From NCBI GenBank assembly GCA_964439935.1, contig CAYTPW010000001.1, positions 62,001 to 126,000 of the forward strand: a DNA stretch of 64,000 bases, read 5' to 3'. The DNA is from JABMQW01 sp964439935 (GTDB taxonomy: Bacteria > Fidelibacterota > Marinisomatia > Marinisomatales > TCS56). Positions 16,155-24,400 of this stretch are shown piece after piece. Position 1 is the first letter of the stretch, and every line of letters begins with the position of its first letter. Made by a program: the position numbers and the translations under genes. The notes under the pieces are model-generated. The model was not told the origin of the DNA and made no database searches. It saw nothing but the letters and a program-made list of their open reading frames with translations.

Positions 16155-16179
16155 TCAACAATTATTGAACTGATCACAG

Positions 16180-16665
16180 ATGGATTTCCTTGACTGTAAA
16201 ACGTTGGTGCTTGGTTGTGGGAACGTGCTGTTTGGTGATGATGGTTTTGGTCCTGCGGTAGTCGATTGTCTACTGGAGAACTATCCATTGCCACCGGATG
16301 TTTGCGTTCTAAATGCTGGAATAAGTGTCCGGGATATTTTATTTACAATTGTTCTGAGTGAAAAGCGCCCAGACAAAATTGTAATCATTGATGCCGTTGA
16401 TGCCGGTAAACCGGCTGGGCAAATATTTGAGTTGGGTATTGATCAATTACCGGAAGTGAAGATTGATGATTTTTCCATGCATCAATTACCCACCTCCAAT
16501 CTGCTCAAGGAAATAAACGAATACTGTGATATAGAAGTGAAAATATTATCTGCTCAGATTCAACACATTCCCGATCATGTACACCCAGGTTTGTCAACCA
16601 TCATTAGTACGGCTGTTCCTGCTGCATGTAAGCAAATTATTGCATTGGTTGGGAAGATCGGATAA
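16180..16665 (+). CDS. Hydrogenase maturation protease (FrhD/HyaD family)
   Basis: A 161-residue peptidase of the HyaD/HycI/FrhD family. The nucleotide-like N-terminal motif VLGCGNVLFGDDGFGPAV carries the first acidic metal/nickel ligand; IIDAVDAGKPAG and the histidine-bearing QIQHIPDHVHPGLS supply the others. These enzymes cut the C-terminal tail of the large subunit after nickel insertion, which fits its position right after mvhA. It has no signal peptide. No hyp genes for metal-centre assembly are in this window. Confidence 0.85.
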   Translation: MDFLDCKTLVLGCGNVLFGDDGFGPAVVDCLLENYPLPPDVCVLNAGISVRDILFTIVLSEKRPDKIVIIDAVDAGKPAGQIFELGIDQLPEVKIDDFSMHQLPTSNLLKEINEYCDIEVKILSAQIQHIPDHVHPGLSTIISTAVPAACKQIIALVGKIG

Positions 16666-16698
16666 TCGACTATCGTTAATGGGCTTAAGAACAAAGAC

Positions 16699-17064
16699 AT
16701 GAAGAATAAACCAACAGGTGGAAATTTAGATCAGTCGCTAAGCAAACAATTGATTAAGGATGTAAAGAATAATTCTGAGTTGGAAATAGCTTCTGAAACC
16801 TTCGCCATACTCGGCAATTTGTCTTGCCTTCGTGTTCTTTATATTTTATCAGAAACAGGTCAATGCTGCGTGAATCATATCGCAGGGATTTTGGACATGA
16901 GTAATTCGAATGTTTCTCAAATATTACGTAAAATGCGAGATCGCCGGCTAGTAAAGAAAAAACGCGATGGACTAAATATTTACTACTCGATTTCACCTGG
17001 TAAAGGGATTAATAAAGCCTGTAAAATCGCCGAAAAGTTCTTAGGAACTGACTCAGAGTTTTAA
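16699..17064 (+). CDS. ArsR-family winged-helix transcriptional regulator
   Basis: A 121-residue ArsR/SmtB-like repressor. The helix-turn-helix is around residues 50-95 (VNHIAGILDMSNSNVSQILRKM) with the wing KKKRDGLNIYYSIS. The sequence GQCCVNHI falls where classic ArsR proteins carry their ELCVCDL metal-binding motif, so C-C-H may sense a metal, arsenite-like ligand or thiol redox state. It is the last gene of the hydrogenase region, 33 bases after the protease, and is a natural candidate for control of the operon. Confidence 0.75.
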   Translation: MKNKPTGGNLDQSLSKQLIKDVKNNSELEIASETFAILGNLSCLRVLYILSETGQCCVNHIAGILDMSNSNVSQILRKMRDRRLVKKKRDGLNIYYSISPGKGINKACKIAEKFLGTDSEF

Positions 17065-17204
17065 CTCAACGCACTGCCCTGTGTGACCGGCTCCCTGGAA
17101 CTTTAACCGGTAAGAATGCAAGTTTTCGCATAAACTCTCACAAATAGCGGGTGTGAATGTCCAGTATCTAAATCCCGTACTTTATTTATTCTTTCTACCC
17201 CCCT

Positions 17205-17258
17205 AATTCCCAAGAACTTCTATTCGATTTTGGCAGTGTCAAAAACGGCGGTTTATGG
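17205..17258. repeat. Degenerate intergenic element, copy A
   Basis: Starts AATTCCCAAGAAC and ends GGCAGTGTCAAAAACGGCGG. It matches copy D (26347-26406) over almost its whole length apart from a 7-base gap. It lies between the ArsR gene and the 3' end of the kelch gene. Copies B, C, D and E are listed separately. Confidence 0.5.
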
Positions 17259-17262
17259 GACC

Positions 17263-17292
17263 CCAAAGGGTGGCCATTCGACCACCCTTTGG
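17263..17292 (-). terminator. Terminator-like hairpin downstream of the kelch gene
   Basis: Perfect 11-bp stem, CCAAAGGGTGG (17263-17273) and CCACCCTTTGG (17282-17292), 8-base loop, 23 bases beyond the minus-strand kelch stop. On the minus strand a TTTTT run follows only about 13 bases later, so it could also serve convergent transcription from the hydrogenase side. Confidence 0.6.
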
Positions 17293-17315
17293 TAGAGAGG
17301 ATTAGAGATTATAGA

Positions 17316-18512
17316 TCATTTTAATAATATCATCTTGCGGGTCTGTACAAAACCAAGTCCAGAGCCAGTCGAAGAATTCCCAGCTCCGATTGCATCGGGA
17401 TCGTAGATCCTGATCTGGTAGATGTATATCCCACTAGAGATATTAGTAGCGTCCCATTGTACTGATTTAAAGCCTGCATCCTGTATTTCGGATAGTAAAG
17501 TTGTCACTTCCCTTCCTATTAGGTCGTAGATAATGATTTGTATTTCTGATCTCTGTGGTAAATCATATTGGATCGTTGTAATTGGATTGAAAGGGTTGGG
17601 ATAGGCTGCATACAGCTGAAAGCGAAGTGGCAGCTCTGCAGGACTGACACCCAGCAATATCATGCTGTAATACTCTACTGCACCACTGTAGCTTACATCT
17701 GCTAAACGGTAATTATAAGTGTAACCCGGTTCAACTGTTTCATCCGTAAAGTTGTATTCGGTGGGATAAGTGGCACTACCTTGTCCCTGAAGACCGGGAT
17801 GGATGAGATAGCTGGCGATTTCTATCCAATCTGTTTCCTGTTCCCGGCGTTCCAGGATAAAACCAAGGTTCTCGATCTCGCTCTCGGTAATCCAAGTGAT
17901 ATCAATAGCATCACTGCGTGTGGAAGTGGCGCTGAATGGAGAGAGCTCTACCGGTAGAGAATAATCACCACCGCCAAATGTCCAGGTCTCATCATCCGAC
18001 GAACCGTCGAAACCACCAAAAAGGACAAGGTAACTGTCGCCGCTCATGCTGGTCTCACTGATAGCATGATCCATACGGGCAGAGGGCTGGCTGGAATTAG
18101 AATCCTAAGTCCAATTATTTTCGCTCAGATCGTAGAGCCAGGTTTCATTATCGTATGATCCGTCGTGTCCACCGAAAATCAGCACCTGGTCCCCGCCAAT
18201 ATAAGCTGCTACATGGTAGCTGCGTGCCGATGGTTTACTGGCGGGTGATTTATTGGTCCAGGTATTTTCGCTGAGATCGTAAACCCAGGTCTCGTTGTCA
18301 ATGGCACCGTCATTTCCGGCGAACAGCAAAACCTGATAATCGCCGATATAAGCCAAAGTGTGCCGGTAACGACCGGAAGGTTTCGATGATGGGCTTTGTT
18401 GAGTCCAGTCATCGGCAGCATCTATATAGCTAACTGAGAGAATAAATGATAAGCAGAAAATATAAATAAATGTTTTCCCAGATTGGCAGCATTTTCTATT
18501 TCGTACTAACAT
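17316..18512 (-). pseudogene. Kelch-repeat exported protein with type IX-like sorting domain, interrupted by an amber stop
   Basis: Read from 18512, the frame encodes a signal peptide (KTFIYIFCLSFILSVSYIDA), then three kelch-like blades of about 50 residues with the pattern NETW.YDLSEN, until TAG at 18105-18107. The same frame continues without another stop to 17316: the rest of blade three (SARMDHAISE..., VLFGGFDGSSDDETW), a fibronectin-like stretch and the sorting module (AYPNPFNPITTIQYDLPQR ... QTRKMILLK). The TAG falls right after the conserved NNWT, where the other repeats read WTQQSP and WTNKSP, so one codon was changed. Without readthrough the product would lack the export tail and be lost. 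Recent nonsense mutation, sequencing error or suppression are all possible. Confidence 0.75.
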
Positions 18513-18606
18513 TCAAGTCGTATCCTTCTAATTATTATTTTTCAACCAATCAGGAAGAGCACCGAATCAGAGATTTAGAAACCGTAAAATACGGAAGTAC
18601 TGTATT

Positions 18607-18777
18607 AATCGTACGATAAGTGTGAAAATTCTTATATTAAAGGTAGTGTTTTGAATTGAGTTAATCAAGGGATGTTGGAATAGTAATCCATTGTATCAAA
18701 CCCCTTACCTTCTTGGTATTCTCAAGCTCGAATTGTCCCAATAAAGTCTCAGCGATTTTGATTATAGGCAGTGTCAA
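18607..18777 (-). repeat. Intergenic element, copy B, upstream of the kelch gene
   Basis: About 170 bases align with copy D (26222-26394). Shared blocks in order, read on the plus strand: TAATCG, ATAAGT, AAGGTAGTG, TTGAGTTAATCAAG, GTTGGAAT, GATTTTGAT and GGCAGTGT. Both lie at nearly the same distance (about 90 bases) upstream of minus-strand sorting-domain genes, so they may be homologous promoter regions. Confidence 0.55.
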
Positions 18778-18797
18778 CAACATTTGTTTATTGACAG

Positions 18798-18822
18798 AAA
18801 AAAGGCAGCCAAATGACTGCCT
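18798..18822 (-). terminator. Rho-independent terminator of the M28 peptidase gene
   Basis: On the minus strand: AGGCAG, 8-base loop, CTGCCT, then TTTTT. The stem is at 18817-18822 and 18803-18808, and it starts 24 bases after the stop codon. Classical form. Confidence 0.75.
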
Positions 18823-18845
18823 GTGAATTGAGAATCATTGCTATC

Positions 18846-20507
18846 CTATTCCAACAATACCATTTGCTTCGTCTGGAAAAAATTACCGGCTTTGATCCGA
18901 TAGAAATACATTCCTGCGCTGACTGGTTGCCCCAGGTTATTAGTGGCATCCCATTGTACTGATTTTTCTCCGGCCTCCTCGACTCTGCTGACTAGGGTTA
19001 TTACTTCCCTGCCTAACAGATCGTACACGGACAGATTTACATAAGCCTGCTCCGGCAGTTCGTAGCGGATTATTGTGGTCGGATTGAAGGGATTGGGATG
19101 GTTCTGAGCCAGATAAAATCTGTCTAGTGTCAACGAATTCATGATAGAAACTTGAGTATATGGAATAGTAAACTCGTCACTCACACCTACACCGCAATGG
19201 ATTATCTCTGCTAAATTTGAGACAGTTGCAACCGTTGCTTTTACTACATTACTCATAAATCGGAAATTAAGTGTACCCAGGGTGTCACTCGGGCTATGAT
19301 AATTAAAGTTTCTAAATTCACTACCATCGGTAAGCATTAGAGCTCTGTAACCGGCATCCCAAAATGGAGCGTGGTCACTTCTTCTGAGATCGGGAGCAAT
19401 TTCACCATTGCCGGGTACCGCAAGTGAAATAACCCGAAGCTCAGGAACATAAAGATCAGCATAGTTATCAAATTGAGATTTGAGAGAATTTGAATTTACA
19501 TTAGCAATATTTGAGATATAATTCCCTCGATAATCATGAGCTGCAATACTGTCAATGGCAGCGGGAAAAAGAATATCAAAACCGACCGGAATTAATTGAC
19601 TTCCAGGTTCATCACTGTAATATCCGATCATTTCAAAGTTAAATACACCTTCAATTTGTTCATTAGCTTGTAATCCCTCAGAAACATAACGAGAGCTTCC
19701 GATGAGACCAGTTTCTTCAAGATCAAAACTGATAAACTTAATTGTATGCTTGAAATTGTACTGCGCTAAAACTCTCATAGCTTCCAGCATACCTACAACG
19801 CCTGATCCGTTATCGTCTGCTCCCGGGGTATTTGATACTGTATCAAAATGACCATCAATTATAAAAACTATTTCCTCTTCAGTTTGTCCAGGCAATCGGC
19901 CGATCAGATTTACCGCTTCATAATTCCCATACGAAAATTCATGTCGGCTTACCTGTAAACTATTTTGAACAAACTGACTTTCAATAAAGCTAATAGTGCT
20001 ATCGAGATGGCTGATACCGGCGGTTCGATGTCTGACACCTTCAATTACCGTTAAATCGCTTAGTAGGTTTAAACTATCAACGGTTGCTACTATATCTGAA
20101 ATATTTATTTCATATAGATCATCCGCTACAATTTTCGCTCTGCATACATTTGTTGAATCAGCAGTGTAATGCCAGAATACTTGTTTCTGAGTACCAGAAA
20201 GAATGGGATATCCAATATCTCCAGTAGTGGAATCTCCATTAAATAGATAGGTCAGCCCATTATCGTTAGAAATTTTGAGAGACACCGACATGGTGTCATT
20301 TTCATCATCCCATAAATTAAAGCTGATCGCCACAATACTATTTTGTGTATCCACTTGAGCCGTAATATTGCTGACTACGGGTAGGGTATTTTGTGCCCAA
20401 ACTTGACAAAGTAAAACAACATTGAATATATAGCCTAACAATACGAAATTGAAAAAATGTCGATCAATTTCTTTATTCGCCTTAGATGCTAATAAGGTTA
20501 GTCTCAT
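18846..20507 (-). CDS. Secreted M28-family aminopeptidase with type IX-like C-terminal sorting domain
   Basis: A 553-residue protein. It has an N-terminal signal-like segment (FFNFVLLGYIFNVVLLCQVWA, ending near residue 39) and a beta-rich region to about 125. The M28 zinc peptidase follows: DGHFDTVSNTPGADDNGSG (zinc ligands His and Asp), DLEETGLIGSSRY (catalytic and metal Glu), FEMIGYY and RRSDHAPFWDAG with a later HSPSD. The last 85 residues are the sorting module (NHPNPFNPTTIIRYELPEQ ... QTKQMVLLE). It probably acts at the cell surface or outside, freeing N-terminal amino acids from peptides. GGAG lies before the ATG. It has its own terminator, so it is probably monocistronic. Confidence 0.85.
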   Translation of the reverse strand: MRLTLLASKANKEIDRHFFNFVLLGYIFNVVLLCQVWAQNTLPVVSNITAQVDTQNSIVAISFNLWDDENDTMSVSLKISNDNGLTYLFNGDSTTGDIGYPILSGTQKQVFWHYTADSTNVCRAKIVADDLYEINISDIVATVDSLNLLSDLTVIEGVRHRTAGISHLDSTISFIESQFVQNSLQVSRHEFSYGNYEAVNLIGRLPGQTEEEIVFIIDGHFDTVSNTPGADDNGSGVVGMLEAMRVLAQYNFKHTIKFISFDLEETGLIGSSRYVSEGLQANEQIEGVFNFEMIGYYSDEPGSQLIPVGFDILFPAAIDSIAAHDYRGNYISNIANVNSNSLKSQFDNYADLYVPELRVISLAVPGNGEIAPDLRRSDHAPFWDAGYRALMLTDGSEFRNFNYHSPSDTLGTLNFRFMSNVVKATVATVSNLAEIIHCGVGVSDEFTIPYTQVSIMNSLTLDRFYLAQNHPNPFNPTTIIRYELPEQAYVNLSVYDLLGREVITLVSRVEEAGEKSVQWDATNNLGQPVSAGMYFYRIKAGNFFQTKQMVLLE

Positions 20508-20903
20508 TATTTCTCCACAGATGATTAATTATTTCGCATTAATTAAATTGTCATATGTAATTCTTCAAATAGGTAGAACAGCCAAAACCATCAATTAGAC
20601 TATACCTCAATCTATAATAAACAGTTATATATATCCAATCTGTAAACGGATTTAATATTGATCTTGTGTCCATTGCAACCCCCTAATTTTGTCATTGGAA
20701 ATTCTCAATCAAACCCATACCCGCTGGGTACTCCCCAGCCATCAAATTCCCAAAAACGTACAATCAATTCTGATTATTGGAATGCCATAGCATTTTAATA
20801 TTATTTTTTTATCGCCTACATTAAAGGGAATTCGGCTAAAATATTGCTAACAAGATCGTATTATCCTATTTGATATTTAACTATTAGACAATAAATTGAC
20901 AGT
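20508..20903. other. Divergent intergenic region between the M28 gene and the MarR gene
   Basis: 396 AT-rich bases that must hold promoters for both divergent genes. Repeat copy C lies at 20711-20785. No convincing small gene or RNA was seen. Confidence 0.5.
20711..20785 (-). repeat. Intergenic element, copy C, upstream of the M28 peptidase gene
   Basis: Aligns with the inner part of copy D: AAACCCA, GTACT, CCAGCC, AATTCCCAAAAACGT, then AATC-ATT-TGAT-AT-GG. It lies about 200 bases upstream of the minus-strand peptidase start. Confidence 0.45.
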
Positions 20904-21404
20904 GTGGGGAAGAAATACAACGGGAATGATTCTGAGCTGCAAGTATTAGATGCGTGGATAAAATTATCGCGAGCTACCAATACAGTCTTAAAATATATTC
21001 GTCCAACAATTGAGAACAGCGGATTCACCATATCCCAGTTTGGAGTATTAGAATTATTGTTACATCGCGGGCCCCAAACCCAAAAAACTATCAGTGGCAA
21101 ACTCCTGATCAGTGCCGGGAATATGGTTACCGTAATAGACAATCTGGAACGCGCTGGATTAGTTTCAAGACGTCCCTATCCTGGAGACAGAAGATCATAT
21201 TTAATACATCTGGAAAACAAAGGTAATAAACTGATTACCAGGACATTTAAAGAGCATTTAAAAGATTTAATGGCCGTTTTTGATGTTTTAACCGACGCTG
21301 AAAAATCAGAATTAGGCCGATTAAGCAAGAAATTAGGAGTCACATTTAACAAAAGGAGTGATACGCTGGTAATAAAGAAGGCAGCCAAAATACTACCTTC
21401 ATAG
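20904..21404 (+). CDS. MarR-family transcriptional regulator
   Basis: A 166-residue MarR protein with GTG start (an in-frame TAA lies four codons upstream). The winged helix is clear: FTISQFGVLELLLHRGP, then KTISGKLLISAGNMVTVIDNL as the recognition region and RRPYPGDRRSYLIHL as the wing. The N- and C-terminal helices for dimerisation are present. It is divergent from the M28 gene and convergent with the FG-GAP gene, so it may regulate its neighbour or itself. The ligand is unknown. Confidence 0.8.
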   Translation: MGKKYNGNDSELQVLDAWIKLSRATNTVLKYIRPTIENSGFTISQFGVLELLLHRGPQTQKTISGKLLISAGNMVTVIDNLERAGLVSRRPYPGDRRSYLIHLENKGNKLITRTFKEHLKDLMAVFDVLTDAEKSELGRLSKKLGVTFNKRSDTLVIKKAAKILPS

Positions 21405-21421
21405 TCCTCAACAGTGTTAGA

Positions 21422-24400
21422 TTATTTCAGCAGTATCATCTTTCTGGTCTGAACGAATCCGCCTGCTCTTATTTGATAAAAATACACTCCACTTGAGACA
21501 TTAGTAGCATCCCATTGGACCGATTTATATCCCGCGTCCTGGATTTCTGACAACAGTGTAGCCATCTTTCTACCCACCAGGTTGCATATTATTATTTGGA
21601 CATTCGATCTTTGGGGCAATTCATATTGGATTGTAGTGATAGGATTGAAAGGATTGGGATAGTTTTGCAGTAATGCAAATTTTGTCGGAATTCCTATTTC
21701 GTCATCAATTGACAAAACAGTGGCATCAACAACATCAGAGTATTCACTTTCATTACCATTGAAATCAATGGCTGAGAGGATGTAGTAATAAGTTATCCCG
21801 ATTTCTACATCGCTGTCGATGAAGGTTGTTTCGATGGTTTCGGCGAATGACTCCATTCCGGTGGGATCAAAATCAGGTGTCAGACTGCGGTAGATCTTAA
21901 AGTAATTGAAATCTTCATCAATCGGAGAATCCCAGCTCAAATCAACTGCGTTTTCTGTCGTTGCCAACGCCAGTAATCCCGTAGGTACGGCCGGAGCCAG
22001 GTTGTCCACCGAATAGCCGGAATCGACTGCGGATTCAAAAAACAGCTCCGGGTCGGCGGTATGAGCCGTGACCATGAACTTGCTCCAAAATATCCCCTCA
22101 TCCGTGGAATCAGCAAAAGTGTGGGCTAGGTAAATGTATTCATCGTCCTGGATGGCTGGAACATTACCTAAAGAAACCCACTCGTCGTCAGGGTTCAGTT
22201 CCCAGATGCCATACTGAGTGATCTCACCCAGCGAATCATACCCACTGGATATCCAATCCAAAAAGACCCAACCACCTTGATCTTCAGGAACGTCGGTGAT
22301 TGAAATAATTAAAGGTATTGGATCAACACCAACTCCATCCAGGGTAACACTGACACTGCCGCTATCACTCTCAATTTCCAGCACAGCGCTGAAACTACCC
22401 ACTCCATCCGGTGAAAAGCTAACCGCCAGGATTTGACTATCATCGGGCGCTAATGTGAATGTTGTGGTATCCACATCAAATTTGCTGGAATCAGCGCCGG
22501 TGATTGCGATTAAAGACACATTCAGATCGGCGGTTCCCGTATTGGCAACTGTCACCTGTTCGGTTGCCGTGTCACCTTCAGGGATCGCTCCAAAATCAAT
22601 TGTGAGAGGAGTCACTGATAGTACCGGGAATGCAATACCATTTCCAAATAAGGCAATGTCCGCATCTCCTCCATCGCTATCTATTTCAAGGATAGCACTT
22701 AAACTGTCTACATAATCTGGTGTAAAACTGACCTCCAGCATTTGACTGGTACCCGGTTCTAATGTGAATGGTATCGTTGTATAAGGTACCATGGCTAGGT
22801 TAAAATTTTCCGGGGCGTCTCCCGTGAAGGCGATATACAAAACAGTTAAGTCGGCATTCCCTGTATTACTCACGGTTACCAGTTCGGTTGCCGTCTCCTC
22901 AATGATCACATCACCAAAATCAATAGAGTCAAGGGAAACAGAAAGTACAGGTGATCCATAGGGCCAATAGGATTCCAGCCAGGTTGGATCCTTTGAATCG
23001 ACGCCGACGGTTGAGCCCAATTGTCCATCATTTCCATTGACAGACCAATCCACAAGTGTCTGCCCATTTCCCTCATCCATCCGCCAGTATCCTGCTAAGC
23101 CTTCTTCATCGCCATCCAGAAGATGACTCATATCGGCTTGAATTTCTTCCTGTGTGCGGGCGTAATTCCAGATGCGGACTTCGTCTATATTGCCATCGAA
23201 ATAATAAATGGAAGGTAGCCTTCTACCTATTTGTAAATTCCCTGTTGTAACATTAATAGGTTGAGTGAAGTCTTCCTCATTTTCGATGACACCGTCAATA
23301 TATTGTTTCACAATGCCCTCAGTAATAGCATATGTAAATGCTATGTGTTTCCATTCTCCCCAATAGTTATATGGTGCAATAAAATGTACATTATTTAAAT
23401 TAACTTGAAATCGATCGGTATCATCTCCAATAACCATACCGTAATAATTAAAATCCTTTTTACAGATCACATAACCGTTAATATCTTCATTTGCTTTTAT
23501 CCATGCAGATATTGTGATAGCCTCAGTAATATCCAAACTCTCATTATTCCCACAATCAACGTAATCATCCACCCCATCAAACTCGAGTGCGTAATCGCCT
23601 GCGATTTCAAAGCCATTGCCCGTCAATTCAACACTGGCACTTCCACCATCGCTTATAAAATCCAGTAAAGCGTTAAAGCTGCCTGTATCATCCGGAGTAA
23701 AGCTAATGTCAAAAAATAGGCTATCACTGGGTACTAATGTGAATGGTGTTGTGCTAATATTGAAGTTTAATGAATCAATGCCACTTACTGCGATTGAAGA
23801 AACGTTCAAATCGGCGATTCCGGTGTTTTTTACTGCCAACTGTTTGGTTGTCGTCTCTCCAATTAAGACATAACTGAAATTAATTGAAAGAGGGGATACT
23901 GAAAGCTTAGCAGGCGTATATGGCCAGTCTGTTTCAGTCCACCCGGGGTCACTATCATCAACACCAGCAGCTGAACCCAACTGTCCATGATTTTCATTGC
24001 CTGAATAATCTATAACAGTCTGTCCTGCTCCTTCATCCATCCGGTAATAACCGACTAAACCTGCTTCCGTACCATCAAGGTGACTAAACATATCAGCTTG
24101 TATTTGAGCCTGGGTACGGGCAGTATCCCAGATGCGGACCTCATCAATTTGTCCGTTGAATTCCATCTCACTCCCATTCAAATAAGCCTGACCAATTTCA
24201 ACATCATCATCCCGCACACTATTCGTTCCCGTTGCGTCTGTTCCAACAGACACACCATCAATATAAAAGGTAAGTGCGGATCCATCTCTAACTACTGCTA
24301 CCTGATGCCATATACCATCTGCGATGTTTGTACCTGTATCATAAGTATTCTCTCCAGCACCCAACTCATCAAACCAGGCTAACTTACCGTTATAATTTGT

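Larger units (their letters stand above)
18513..18845. other. Intergenic region upstream of the kelch gene
   Basis: 333 bases between the kelch gene start and the M28 peptidase end. It contains repeat copy B (18607-18777), which lies 95 bases before the kelch start codon, and the M28 terminator (18798-18822). No gene was seen. Confidence 0.5.
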
